Below, piece after piece: positions 8,912 through 19,157 of a stretch of 57,305 bases of DNA. The position numbers were made by a program, and so were the translations under genes. Location: assembly GCA_016777565.1 (NCBI GenBank), contig JADHRF010000004.1:1-57305 (forward strand). Reading direction: 5' to 3'. The notes beneath the pieces were generated by a model. That model was not told the origin of the DNA. It saw only the letters and a program-made list of their open reading frames with translations, and made no database searches. How positions within the stretch are numbered: the stretch's first letter is position 1; every line of letters starts with the position of its first letter. The DNA comes from Pelagibacteraceae bacterium. Its GTDB lineage: Bacteria > Pseudomonadota > Alphaproteobacteria > Pelagibacterales > Pelagibacteraceae.

Positions 8912-11464
8912 ATGAGTTTATTCACAAAAGCATTAAATAAATTTTTTAAAACTGGCAATCAAAAAGAATTGGATAGAATTAAACCTTTAGTTGATGAAAT
9001 TAACAGTCAAGAGGCTAATTTTAAGAATTTAAAGGATGAAGAGTTAAAAGCTAAAACTTACTTATTAAGGGAAAATCTTAAAAATGGCAGGTCTTTAGAC
9101 TCGATTATCCCAGAGAGTTTTGCTTTAGTAAGAGAGGCCGCAAAAAGAGTCTTAAATGAGAGGCATTACGATGCTCAATTAATTGGTGGTCTTTTTCTCC
9201 ATCAGGGCAAAATTGCTGAGATGAAGACGGGTGAAGGAAAAACTCTTGTATCCACTTTGCCAGCCTATTTAAATGCTTTACCTAAAAAAGGAGTTCACAT
9301 TGTAACGGTCAATGACTATCTAGCTAAAAGAGATTCCGAGTGGATGGGTAAAGTATTTAATTTTTTAGGTCTATCAACAGGATGTATTACTAATGAGCTA
9401 GATGATGTCGGTAGAAAAGAAAATTATGATTGTGATATTACCTACGCGACTAACAATGAATTAGGATTTGATTATTTAAGAGACAATATGAAATACGATC
9501 TTTCTGAAATGGTTCAAAGAGAATATAATTATTGTATCGTTGATGAAGTAGATAGTATTCTGATAGATGAGTCTAGAACTCCGTTAATAATATCTGGTCG
9601 TAGTGAAGACAAAAGTAATTTTTATTTACTTGCTAATAAATTTATAAATAAACTTCAAAAAATAGATTATGAAATAGATGAAAAAAACAAGAATGCAATT
9701 TTAACCGATGTTGGAATAGACAAAATTGAAAAACTTGCTATACATGATGGTGTTTTAAAAAATAAAAATTTTTATGACCCACAAAATTTAAATTTAGTTC
9801 ATCACGTCAATCAAGCATTGAAGGCTAATTTTTTATTCAGTAAAGATGTTGATTACATTTTAAATGAAAATAAAGTTCAAATCATTGATGAGTTTACAGG
9901 AAGAGTATTAGGTGGAAGAAGATTTTCTGACGGTCTTCATCAGGCAATAGAAGCCAAAGAAAACGTAGAAATACAAGAAGAAAATCAAACATTAGCCTCA
10001 ATTACTTATCAAAACTATTTTCGACTTTACAAAAAATTGTCAGGAATGACTGGAACGGCTTTAACTGAAGCTGAAGAATTTTTTGATATTTACAAATTAA
10101 ATGTAGTTTCAGTACCGACTAATAGACCGATGGTCAGAAAAGATTTGAATGATCAAATATTTCGAACTGAAAAAGAAAAATATTTTGCAATCACAAAAAA
10201 AATAATAGAATGCAATGATAAAGGACAGCCTGTTTTAGTTGGTACAACTAGTATAGAAAAATCTGAAAAAATATCAAAAAATTTAATAGAAAAAAACATA
10301 AAACATAGTGTTTTAAATGCTAAACAACATGAGAAAGAGGCGAAAGTAATTGCTGAAGCTGGAAAAATTGGAGCAATTACAATAGCAACTAATATGGCTG
10401 GTAGAGGAACAGATATTCAACTTGGTGGAAATAAAGATTTTAGAGATGAAGACAATCAAAAAAATTTAACACAAATTAAGGGAGATAAAGAAAAAGTAAA
10501 ATCTCTTGGAGGGCTACAAATTATTGGTACAGAAAGACATGAAAGCCGAAGAATAGATAACCAGTTAAGAGGAAGGTCGGGTAGACAGGGTGATTCAGGC
10601 AGTTCAATTTTCTATATCAGTCTTGAAGACGAGCTTATGAGGATTTTTGGTGCTGACTCAATCGATGGCATGCTAAAAAAATTAGGTCTAAAAGAAAATG
10701 AGTCTATAGATCACCCTTGGATAAATAAGGCAATGGAAAGAGCGCAACAAAAAGTTGAAGGCAGAAATTTTGATATAAGAAAAACGTTAATAAAATTTGA
10801 TGATGTTATGAATGATCAAAGACAAGTTATTTTTGGTCAAAGACTCAAAATTCTAAAAAGTGAAAATATTTCTGAAACATTACTTTCATTTTTAGATGAA
10901 GTAGTCTTAAATTTAACAAAAATAAAAAATGATTATGAAAAATCAAATGACAAAACTGTCTATTTAAATGGGATTAAGAGTATTACTGGTAATATACTGA
11001 GCGACGATGAGTTGGTAAATTTAACTAATGTTTCCAATAATGAATTCATTAAAAGACTTAAAGATATATTTGAGTCAAAGCACCAAGAAAGAATTAAATT
11101 AATTGGAGTAAGTGAAAATAATAATATTGAAAAAAGAATTTTTTTACAAATAATAGATTTTTCATGGAGATCCCATCTTCAGTATCTTGAGCAACTAAGG
11201 CAGGTCATCGGTTTAAGAAGTTATGGTCAAAAAGATCCTTTATCTGAGTTTAAAAAAGAAGCTTTTGGCCTTTTTGAAGATTTGCTAGAGAAGATTAAAA
11301 CTGATGTTATAAAATTTTTATTAAACTTAAATATAGTCATCAAGAATCAAGAGGATGAAAAAACTAAAACCAAAATTCCAGCACATAATAAAAAAATAGG
11401 CAGAAATGATAAATGTTTATGTGGTTCAGGAAAAAAATATAAACATTGTTGCGGTACTAAATAG
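8912..11464 (+). CDS. secA: preprotein translocase ATPase SecA
   Basis: MKTGEGKT Walker A, VDEVDSILIDE, NMAGRGTDI; C-terminal zinc motif CLCGSGKKYKHCCG. Confidence 0.98.
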   Translation: MSLFTKALNKFFKTGNQKELDRIKPLVDEINSQEANFKNLKDEELKAKTYLLRENLKNGRSLDSIIPESFALVREAAKRVLNERHYDAQLIGGLFLHQGKIAEMKTGEGKTLVSTLPAYLNALPKKGVHIVTVNDYLAKRDSEWMGKVFNFLGLSTGCITNELDDVGRKENYDCDITYATNNELGFDYLRDNMKYDLSEMVQREYNYCIVDEVDSILIDESRTPLIISGRSEDKSNFYLLANKFINKLQKIDYEIDEKNKNAILTDVGIDKIEKLAIHDGVLKNKNFYDPQNLNLVHHVNQALKANFLFSKDVDYILNENKVQIIDEFTGRVLGGRRFSDGLHQAIEAKENVEIQEENQTLASITYQNYFRLYKKLSGMTGTALTEAEEFFDIYKLNVVSVPTNRPMVRKDLNDQIFRTEKEKYFAITKKIIECNDKGQPVLVGTTSIEKSEKISKNLIEKNIKHSVLNAKQHEKEAKVIAEAGKIGAITIATNMAGRGTDIQLGGNKDFRDEDNQKNLTQIKGDKEKVKSLGGLQIIGTERHESRRIDNQLRGRSGRQGDSGSSIFYISLEDELMRIFGADSIDGMLKKLGLKENESIDHPWINKAMERAQQKVEGRNFDIRKTLIKFDDVMNDQRQVIFGQRLKILKSENISETLLSFLDEVVLNLTKIKNDYEKSNDKTVYLNGIKSITGNILSDDELVNLTNVSNNEFIKRLKDIFESKHQERIKLIGVSENNNIEKRIFLQIIDFSWRSHLQYLEQLRQVIGLRSYGQKDPLSEFKKEAFGLFEDLLEKIKTDVIKFLLNLNIVIKNQEDEKTKTKIPAHNKKIGRNDKCLCGSGKKYKHCCGTK

Positions 11465-12881
11465 ATATTTTTTTTATTTTTTGAAAAGCTGCAAGAGCTG
11501 CATTCCTAGCTACTACATGATTAACAATAGGTTTTGGATAGCTTGTTCCAAGTTCAAAATTTTTAATATCTTTATCTAACTCCCATGGTTTGTGAATAAA
11601 TTCTTTAGGAAGATTTATTAATTCTGGAACCCATTTTTTTACATATTCACCACTAGGATCAAACTTTTCGCCCTGCAGAATAGGATTAAATATTCTGAAA
11701 TATGGAGCTGCATCTGCACCACACCCTGCTACCCACTGCCATCCTGCAACATTGTTAGCTTCATTGAAATCTAACAAACAGTTTCTGAAAAATTTTTCAC
11801 CTTCTTTCCAGTGAATCCTTAAATGTTTAACTAAAAAAGAGGCTGTAATCATTCTTACACGATTATGCATCCAACCAGTTTCGTGCAATTCTCGCATACC
11901 CGCATCGACAATTGGATATCCTGTCATGCCCTTTTTCCAAATCTTTAAATGTTTTGTGTTAACCTCCCAAGGAAATTTATCAAAATCCTTTCTTAAATTT
12001 CCTTTAAGCATTTCTGGAAAATAATTAATTAAACTATGACTAAATTCTCTCCATCCAAGTTCATTAATATATTTTCTATATCCTTGACTTTTATTTTGAA
12101 TCGCCTGACACTCCTCCCAAATAGTCTCGACATGGATCTGACCAAAAGCAAGATATGGTGAGATTTTAGAGGTTCCATTAATTCCAGGAATATCCCTATT
12201 TTTCCCATAATCTGATAATTCATTTTTAATAAATTTTTTTATATTCTTAATTGCTTCATCTTCTGAAGGTGTCCATAATTTTTCAAATTTTTTAGACCAT
12301 TTCTTTTCAGGTAATATCGTCTCTAACTTAATTGATTGACTCAAAAATTTAATTTTTTTGTTTTTTGGTTTAATTTTTTCACTTCTCTGAAAGCCTTTAT
12401 CCAAATAAAATTTTTCTGCAGTTTTCCAAAAAGGCGTAAAAACTTTAAATGGTGTACTATCATTTTTTTTAATCTCATGAGCTTCATTCAGAAGATTCCC
12501 TTTAAAAATTTTAAAATTAATATTTTTTGATTTTAAAGAGTTAGAAATTTTTTGATCAAATGATAAAAATTGTGGTTCATAAATTCTATTCCAATAAATA
12601 GAGAAATTTTCTTTTTTTAATATTTTCTCAAATACTTCTTTGTAGGATTCAGACTCAATAACTTCTAGAGATATATTTACCTTATCTAATTTATTTTGAA
12701 AATTTTTGAGTGATTGAAAAAGCCACCATCTTTGTGCTGATCTATTTTGAAATTCTTTTTTTTTATAAATGTATAATGCACAAATATTTTCATGATTTTT
12801 GGAGGCATAAATTAAAGCGTCATTTTTTGTAGTCCTAAAGTCTTCTCTAAGCCATACAACACCTGTGGTTTTTTTATTCAT
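11457..12881 (-). CDS. phrB: deoxyribodipyrimidine photolyase (cryptochrome/photolyase family)
   Basis: WLREDFR start; GYPIVDAGMRELHETGWMHNRVRMITASFLVKHL and WQWVAGCGADAAPYFRIFNP FAD-domain motifs. Confidence 0.94.
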   Translation of the reverse strand: MNKKTTGVVWLREDFRTTKNDALIYASKNHENICALYIYKKKEFQNRSAQRWWLFQSLKNFQNKLDKVNISLEVIESESYKEVFEKILKKENFSIYWNRIYEPQFLSFDQKISNSLKSKNINFKIFKGNLLNEAHEIKKNDSTPFKVFTPFWKTAEKFYLDKGFQRSEKIKPKNKKIKFLSQSIKLETILPEKKWSKKFEKLWTPSEDEAIKNIKKFIKNELSDYGKNRDIPGINGTSKISPYLAFGQIHVETIWEECQAIQNKSQGYRKYINELGWREFSHSLINYFPEMLKGNLRKDFDKFPWEVNTKHLKIWKKGMTGYPIVDAGMRELHETGWMHNRVRMITASFLVKHLRIHWKEGEKFFRNCLLDFNEANNVAGWQWVAGCGADAAPYFRIFNPILQGEKFDPSGEYVKKWVPELINLPKEFIHKPWELDKDIKNFELGTSYPKPIVNHVVARNAALAAFQKIKKISI

Positions 12882-12927
12882 AATCTATTTTAACAAGTTT
12901 TATAAAATATTTATATGCGGTTTGATG

Positions 12928-13002
12928 TGGTGGCCTTGGTAAGAATCGCACTTACGACACATACCTTTTCAGGGTACTGCTCTACTACTGAGCTACAAGG
13001 CC
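12928..13002 (-). tRNA. tRNA-Phe(GAA), CCA encoded
   Basis: Manual fold: GGCCTTG TA GCTC AGTAGTA GAGC A GTACC CTGAAAA GGTAT GTGTC GTAAG TGCGATT CTTAC CAAGGCC A CCA; perfect 7-bp acceptor, anticodon GAA, discriminator A. Confidence 0.93.
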
Positions 13003-13217
13003 TAATATCTAAAAGTTATTCTACCCTTAGTTAAGTCGTAAGGTGTCATTTCAACCATTACGTTATCGCCTGCCAAAACTCTTATTCTATTCTTTCTTAA
13101 CTTTCCAGCTGTGTGAGCTAAAATTTCGTGATTGTTTTCTAATTTAACACGGAACATTGCATTAGGTAAAAGTTCTGTAACTTTACCTTTAAATTCTAAT
13201 GTTTCTTGTTTAGCCAA
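13002..13217 (-). CDS. infA: translation initiation factor IF-1
   Basis: [71 protein letters not shown]. Confidence 0.97.
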   Translation of the reverse strand: MAKQETLEFKGKVTELLPNAMFRVKLENNHEILAHTAGKLRKNRIRVLAGDNVMVEMTPYDLTKGRITFRY

Positions 13218-14522
13218 CTATTTTTCCTTTTTTTTTAATCTTATTTTAATAGAATTTGCATGTCCTTCAAGATTTTCGTATTCGGCTAGATTTATAACCG
13301 ATGTACCCAATCTTTCAATGCCTGATTTGGTCATTTTTATTACAGAATATCTTTTTAAAAAATCATAAACCGAAAGTCCGGATGAAAATCTTGCTGAACC
13401 TGAAGTTGGTAAAACATGGTTAGGTCCTGCTAAGTAGTCCCCAATAGCTTCTGGGGAATATTCACCAAGAAATATCGATCCTGCATTTTGAACATTTTTT
13501 AAAATATTATTTGCGTTTTTTGTAAATATTTCTAAGTGCTCTGGCGCTATTAAATTAATTGTATCTATGAGTAATTTTTGATTAGTCGCTAGTATCGATA
13601 AGCCAAAATTTTTTAAGCTTTTAGTTGCTATTTTCTTTTTGGGTAAAGTTTTTAATTGCTTTAATAAAAAATAATTAATTTTTTTAATTGTATTAATATT
13701 ATCAGCTAAAACAATTGATTGGGAGGTTTCATCGTGCTCAGCTTGTGCTATCAGATCTGCAGCGATCCAATCTGGTTTGGATGTTTTGTCTGCAACGATA
13801 GTTACTTCGGAAGGACCTGCGATCATATCAATACCCACCTCTCCAAAAACTTGTTTTTTTGCATTGGCAACAAAAGCATTTCCTGGACCTACAATTTTAT
13901 CAACTTTTTGAATTATTTTAGTGCCATAAGACATGGCTGCAATAGCCTGAGCACCTCCAATTTTATAAATTTCTTTTACTCTACATTTTTGTGCAGCATA
14001 AATTACTGCAGGGTTATAATGATTATTCATAGATGGTGTTGTCATATAAATTTCTTTTACCCCAGCTACTATAGCTGGAATACAGTTCATCAAAACAGAG
14101 CTTGGATAACTAGCTCTACCACCGGGAACATAAACCCCAACCTTATTCAGCGCCCTGGATTTATAAGCAAAAGAATTTTTAAATTTATCTCTAAAAGAGT
14201 ATGAGGATAATTTTTGTTTTTTATGAAAATCAAAGATTCTACTAAAAGCTAAATCAATAGAAATTTTTGTTTTTTTATCTAATTTTTTTATTATTTCATT
14301 TATCTCTCGAGTTGAAAATTTAATACTATTTAATGAAATATTTTTTATTTTTGAATACCTTTTTTCGTATTTGATTAAAGCTGAGTCTTTATTTTTTTTT
14401 ATATCCTGAATTATATTTTTTACTTTTTTGTCTATTGTAGGATTGTGTATTTTTCTTTTTTGTAAAATAATACTTAGTTTTTCTAAAAAGTTTTTTTGAT
14501 TAGCTTTAATTAATTTTAACAT
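13218..14522 (-). CDS. hisD: histidinol dehydrogenase
   Basis: [49 protein letters not shown]. Confidence 0.97.
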   Translation of the reverse strand: MLKLIKANQKNFLEKLSIILQKRKIHNPTIDKKVKNIIQDIKKNKDSALIKYEKRYSKIKNISLNSIKFSTREINEIIKKLDKKTKISIDLAFSRIFDFHKKQKLSSYSFRDKFKNSFAYKSRALNKVGVYVPGGRASYPSSVLMNCIPAIVAGVKEIYMTTPSMNNHYNPAVIYAAQKCRVKEIYKIGGAQAIAAMSYGTKIIQKVDKIVGPGNAFVANAKKQVFGEVGIDMIAGPSEVTIVADKTSKPDWIAADLIAQAEHDETSQSIVLADNINTIKKINYFLLKQLKTLPKKKIATKSLKNFGLSILATNQKLLIDTINLIAPEHLEIFTKNANNILKNVQNAGSIFLGEYSPEAIGDYLAGPNHVLPTSGSARFSSGLSVYDFLKRYSVIKMTKSGIERLGTSVINLAEYENLEGHANSIKIRLKKKEK

Positions 14523-14965
14523 TATAAAAAATCATGTTGAGGTTGGGTTTTAGTTTCCCAAGGCAAACCCTGATCATCTAGTGTTACATCGATTACTTCT
14601 GTTTTTATCTTAATCACTGAATCTCCAGAAAAAATTAATTTAATCTCATAGTTTTTATCAGGCAATAAATTACTTTCAATAGTTAAAAAATCCAAAAAAC
14701 TCTTATCATCTTTTGTTTCGATATTTTTTGATAAAACACTTATGACATTATCAAATTTCAACATTGTTCTTATTCTTTTATTTTTTCTAAAAACACCTTT
14801 TTCAACATCTTCCCACATAAATCTATTTAATTGGATTAAAAAAATTCTATTTTTTTTTAAATTTGCAATATCTAATACTGATACAATTGCATCTTGTAAA
14901 TGAGCAGCGATAACTCTTAGATCTTCATCTGAACTAGCTAATAATTTTAAATTCTTTACGCTCAT
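14522..14965 (-). CDS. DUF2948 family protein
   Basis: SSDEDLRVIAAHLQDAIVSVLDIANL...FMWEDV; located between murA and hisD as in other alphaproteobacteria. Confidence 0.82.
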   Translation of the reverse strand: MSVKNLKLLASSDEDLRVIAAHLQDAIVSVLDIANLKKNRIFLIQLNRFMWEDVEKGVFRKNKRIRTMLKFDNVISVLSKNIETKDDKSFLDFLTIESNLLPDKNYEIKLIFSGDSVIKIKTEVIDVTLDDQGLPWETKTQPQHDFL

Positions 14966-16225
14966 TTAAACTCTGCTAATTATAGCTTTACACTTTTTTA
15001 ATTTTTTTTCTAAATTTTCATAACCACGATCTAAGTGGTAGATTCTGTTAATTACAGTTTTATTTTCAGCAATTAATGCTGCTAAAACAAGGCTAACAGA
15101 CGCTCTCAAATCTGTAGCCATAACTTCAGCACCAGATAAGTTTATAGGACCAGAGATAAAAGCTACATTATTCTTTGTAACTATTTTTGCACCCATTCTT
15201 CTAAGTTCTGGTACATGCATGAATCTATTTTCAAAAATATTTTCGGTTATTTTCGACTTGCCTGAAGCTTTTAACATTAAAACCATTATTTGAGCTTGTA
15301 GATCTGTTGGAAAACCAGGATAAGGTTCTGTTTTTACGTTTGCACTTTTTAGCTTGCCTGACTCAAATATAATTATTTTATTTTTTTCTAATTTCATTTT
15401 AACACCCATTTTTTTTAAGAGTTTAATTTCAGTTTCAATGAATTTTGATTTTATTTTTACAAATTTAACTTTTTTTCCTACTAAAGCTGCTGCAATTAAA
15501 TATGTACCCAGTTCAATTCTATCAAAAATAATTTCATGGTTTAGACTTCTAAAGTTTTTAGTTCCAATTATAAGAATTTTTCTTTTTCCAATAAAATTAA
15601 TAATACAACCCATTTTCTTCAAAAAGACTATCATGTCCTGAATCTCTGGTTCAATAGCACAATTTGAAATAATTGTTTTTCCTCTAGCGCTAACTGCTGC
15701 AAGTATTGCATTCTCAGTGGCGCCAACTGAAATGGCAGGAAAATTAATCGTATTACCTGTAAGTCCTTGAGTAGCAGATGCATGGATATATCCATTCTTA
15801 ATTTTTATTTTAGCGCCAAGTTTTTCTAAAGCAAATAAGTGCAAGTTGACTGGTCTTACACCGATTGCACATCCGCCTGGAAGAGAAACTTTTGCTTTTT
15901 TATATCTAGCTAATAAAGGTCCAAGAACTAAAACACCAGCTCTCATAGTTTTAAGAAGATTGTAAGGAGCAATTGTTTTTAATTTCTTTTTATTAGTAAT
16001 TTTTAAAGTATTTAATCTTTTTGAAATTACTATATTTAATCCAATGAATTTAAGTAATTTGACCATTGTATATACATCTTGAACCAAAGGAATATTTTTT
16101 AATATAGTAGTCTTGTCAGTTAAGAGAGTGGCGGCTAAAATAGGTAACGTAGCATTCTTAGAACCAGAAATAATAATTGAGCCAGATAATCTTTTTTTTC
16201 CTTTGACGATAAGTTTTTGCATCAA
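14966..16225 (-). CDS. murA: UDP-N-acetylglucosamine 1-carboxyvinyltransferase
   Basis: SGSKNATLPILAATLL, PGGCAIGVRPVNLHL, RFMHVPELRRMGA, DLRASVSLVLAAL. Confidence 0.97.
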   Translation of the reverse strand: MMQKLIVKGKKRLSGSIIISGSKNATLPILAATLLTDKTTILKNIPLVQDVYTMVKLLKFIGLNIVISKRLNTLKITNKKKLKTIAPYNLLKTMRAGVLVLGPLLARYKKAKVSLPGGCAIGVRPVNLHLFALEKLGAKIKIKNGYIHASATQGLTGNTINFPAISVGATENAILAAVSARGKTIISNCAIEPEIQDMIVFLKKMGCIINFIGKRKILIIGTKNFRSLNHEIIFDRIELGTYLIAAALVGKKVKFVKIKSKFIETEIKLLKKMGVKMKLEKNKIIIFESGKLKSANVKTEPYPGFPTDLQAQIMVLMLKASGKSKITENIFENRFMHVPELRRMGAKIVTKNNVAFISGPINLSGAEVMATDLRASVSLVLAALIAENKTVINRIYHLDRGYENLEKKLKKCKAIISRV

Positions 16226-16236
16226 TAAAATTGAAT

Positions 16237-16791
16237 TTAAACTTTAGGTAAAGTAACACCCTTTTGTTTCATATATTTACCTTTTCGATTTGCATAAGTT
16301 ACTTCGGGCTTCTCGTTGCCTTTAATAAAAACAAACTGAGCGACACCTTCGTTTGCATAAATTTTTGCAGGTAGTGGCGTAGTATTCGAAAATTCTAAAG
16401 TTACATGGCCTTCCCAACCAGGCTCCAGAGGTGTTACGTTCACTATTATACCGCATCTTGCATATGTTGATTTACCAAGACAAATTACAAGAACATCTTC
16501 AGGTATTTTAAAATATTCCATAGTTCTTGCTAGGGCAAAAGAATTTGGGGGTATAACACATTCTTTGCCAATTTTAGTCACAAAGCTATCTTTTTTAAAA
16601 ATTTTAGGATCAACTATTCCAGAATTTACATTAGTAAAAATTTTAAATTCATTTGAAACTCTTGCATCGTATCCATACGATGATAATCCAAAAGATATTT
16701 TTCCTTTTCTGACTTGCTTTGATACAAATGGTTTAATCATAGCTTTTTCTTTTGCCATTTTTTTTATCCATTTGTCAGATTGTACTGTCAT
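16237..16791 (-). CDS. dcd: dCTP deaminase
   Basis: [57 protein letters not shown]. Confidence 0.97.
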   Translation of the reverse strand: MTVQSDKWIKKMAKEKAMIKPFVSKQVRKGKISFGLSSYGYDARVSNEFKIFTNVNSGIVDPKIFKKDSFVTKIGKECVIPPNSFALARTMEYFKIPEDVLVICLGKSTYARCGIIVNVTPLEPGWEGHVTLEFSNTTPLPAKIYANEGVAQFVFIKGNEKPEVTYANRKGKYMKQKGVTLPKV

Positions 16792-16897
16792 TTTTTTTTT
16801 TATTTATTTTAAATTTTTTTCTTTTCTTTAAATTTGTTCTTAAAGCGATTTCTCGCTTAACAAGTCGAGCATCTTTTTTAACAGGCACTCTACTCAT
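16775..16897 (-). CDS. small basic protein (40 aa), not in the supplied ORF track
   Basis: Minus-strand reading [40 protein letters not shown]; 3' end overlaps the dcd start. Confidence 0.45.
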   Translation of the reverse strand: MSRVPVKKDARLVKREIALRTNLKKRKKFKINKKKNDSTI

Positions 16898-16908
16898 TTT
16901 AATTTTAA

Positions 16909-17100
16909 TTAGTCTTTATCAGGATTTGTTAGATCTTCAAGAGTAATGGGTTTATCAATATCGTGCATTCTCTTTTCGTCTTCTTTTTGAGAATCAGAAC
17001 CCTTCCGAGCCCTTTTTTCTTCAATACGAGCTTTTCTTTTAGCTTCTTTTTTCATTGCTTTTTCGCCTCTAGTAGATTTATAGTCGTAATGAATTCCCAT
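16909..17100 (-). CDS. small charged hypothetical protein (63 aa)
   Basis: MGIHYDYKSTRGEKAMKKEAKRKARIEEKRARKG...; Lys/Arg-rich, co-directional with dcd. Confidence 0.65.
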   Translation of the reverse strand: MGIHYDYKSTRGEKAMKKEAKRKARIEEKRARKGSDSQKEDEKRMHDIDKPITLEDLTNPDKD

Positions 17101-17270
17101 TTTAGCTCCTGCATTTTTTCTTAATTTTACTTTGAAGATTGAATTTATGCAAGTCTCTAATAAAGTGGCAATTCTAACTTTACGAGAAAATAATAAACTT
17201 CAAGAGGTTAAGCAATCCCACAGCAAGAAAAAGACATTAATTCTGTTCAAATTGCAGATGCACTTTTTAT

Positions 17271-17420
17271 TTATTTTTTTATTAAAATAAAAATGATAGA
17301 TAAACCTATCGCTACTAAAACATCATAAAGTGGTAAAGCATCAGGGTAACCATAATTCCATAAAATTACTAATATTAGCCAGGCAATCCAGTAAAAAATA
17401 TCTTTATTTATCTTGTTCAT
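17271..17420 (-). CDS. small membrane protein (49 aa), not in the supplied ORF track
   Basis: MNKINKDIFYWIAWLILVILWNYGYPDALPLYDVLVAIGLSIIFILIKK*; two hydrophobic segments around NYGYPDALPLYD. Confidence 0.6.
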   Translation of the reverse strand: MNKINKDIFYWIAWLILVILWNYGYPDALPLYDVLVAIGLSIIFILIKK

Positions 17421-17426
17421 TTTCAA

Positions 17427-19157
17427 TTAAATTATACACTCTGTTTCGGTACAATTTATGCTTGTTTCTATCGTTTTGTAATAATCGATTGATTTTATAC
17501 TACTAACCATTAATGATTTATAAATATTTAAATAACCGTTTAAACTATTAGATAGTTCTTTAGCTTCTTTTTTCATTCCTAATCTAGAAAAATTCATTAA
17601 CATAATTGAATTACCGTTTGGGATATTATTATCGCTAATGTCTATTGGGTTATGAAAAAGATCATTTTCAACTACAATATTTTTTTGGAATATAGATTTT
17701 TCTTTTATATAAAAAAGTTCAATAGTTTTTTTACATAATTCTTTGGCTTTAAATAAATAAGCAGGTTTTAAAGTTTGCTCTGAAAGATCTAACAACATTG
17801 CTATAGTATAAGCATAATCTTCCAAAAAAACTGAGCTTTTAGAATTGGTATGAAAAAGCTTATCTTCTTTAAAAAATAATTTTTCTAAATTGTTATAAAA
17901 GTTTTCTGCTATTTGTAAGTAATTTTTATTTGGTAATATTTTGTCAACTGAAACTAATGCACTGACCCAAAGACAATTTAAATCAAGTTGAATTTTTTTA
18001 TCAAAAAACGGCTTGTTCTTCTTTTTTCTTAAATCATTTAATCTAATAATTATTGAATCTGGAGGTGTTTTAATTTCTCTTAAAATTATTTTATTTTCCC
18101 AATTTCCTTCTGGTTTTACATCAAAATATTGTTCAATATCTTTAATATCTTTTAATTCATCATAATTAAAAACATAATATTTTCCTTCTTCTCCATCACT
18201 ATCAGCATCATAAGCGGAGCCAAGCAAATTATATTCAGAATTTAAAAAACTTTTATTTATAAATTCAATAGTTTGAATAATCTTTTTTTTGAAATAATCA
18301 TTTTTTTTAATTTTAAGAAATTTAGATAATAAAAGAACAAATTGAGCATTATCGTAGAGCATTTTTTCAAAATGTGGAATTAACCAATTTTCATCCACGG
18401 TGTACCTTGAGAGACCGCCCTCTACATGATCATATATTCCCTGAGAGCAGAGTTTTTTTAAAATTAATGAAATTGGTTCTAAATAATTAGAATTTTTTGT
18501 TTTTGTAAAAAAATAAAAAAGCGTATCGTAAATATTAAATATTGGAAATTTAGGAGCTCCTTTGTAACCTCCTTTTTCTTCGTCTAAATTAGTAACAATA
18601 TTTTGTAATATATTCTCAAGATTTTGATCTACAACAGAGGATTTTTTTAATTCTAAACTTTTAGAAATAATTGAAGATTGTTTAATAATTTCTTCTCTGT
18701 GTAGCTTGTACGTTTCTCCTACTTTTGTAATAACTTCTTTGAATGAGGGTAAACCATGAGACGGTATTTTAGGAAAATAAGTTCCTGACATAAAAGGTAT
18801 ACCGTTTTCATCAAGGAACATAGTTAGTGGCCACCCGCCACCTGCTTGATTAAAAAGCTGAAAAGAGCTTTGGAAAACATAATCAATATCTGGTCTTTCT
18901 TCTCTGTCCACTTTTATATTTAAAAAATATTTATTCATTAGTTCGGCAGAGTCTTTGTCTTCGAAACTTTCGTGCGCCATAACATGGCACCAATGACAAC
19001 TAGCGTAACCAATACTAAGAAGAATTGGAATTTTTTTTTCTTTTGCAATATTAAAAGCTTCTCTTGACCACACTTGCCAATTAACTGGGTTTTCTTTGTG
19101 CTGCTGAAGATAAGGGCTTTGATCTTCAGATAAGTTATTTTTATTTATTTCTAACAT
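17427..19157 (-). CDS. thioredoxin-domain protein, YyaL/DUF255 (spermatogenesis-associated protein 20-like)
   Basis: NLSEDQSPYLQQHKENPVNWQVWSREAFNIAKEKKIPILLSIGYASCHWCHVMAHESFED. Confidence 0.93.
   Translation of the reverse strand: MLEINKNNLSEDQSPYLQQHKENPVNWQVWSREAFNIAKEKKIPILLSIGYASCHWCHVMAHESFEDKDSAELMNKYFLNIKVDREERPDIDYVFQSSFQLFNQAGGGWPLTMFLDENGIPFMSGTYFPKIPSHGLPSFKEVITKVGETYKLHREEIIKQSSIISKSLELKKSSVVDQNLENILQNIVTNLDEEKGGYKGAPKFPIFNIYDTLFYFFTKTKNSNYLEPISLILKKLCSQGIYDHVEGGLSRYTVDENWLIPHFEKMLYDNAQFVLLLSKFLKIKKNDYFKKKIIQTIEFINKSFLNSEYNLLGSAYDADSDGEEGKYYVFNYDELKDIKDIEQYFDVKPEGNWENKIILREIKTPPDSIIIRLNDLRKKKNKPFFDKKIQLDLNCLWVSALVSVDKILPNKNYLQIAENFYNNLEKLFFKEDKLFHTNSKSSVFLEDYAYTIAMLLDLSEQTLKPAYLFKAKELCKKTIELFYIKEKSIFQKNIVVENDLFHNPIDISDNNIPNGNSIMLMNFSRLGMKKEAKELSNSLNGYLNIYKSLMVSSIKSIDYYKTIETSINCTETECII

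Noticed and set aside
11457-11464. Convergent overlap of secA and the photolyase gene (also ubiG/DUF1178, aroB/bolA, tauE/pyrD)
   Set aside because: Few-base convergent overlaps are common in streamlined genomes and need no special explanation.
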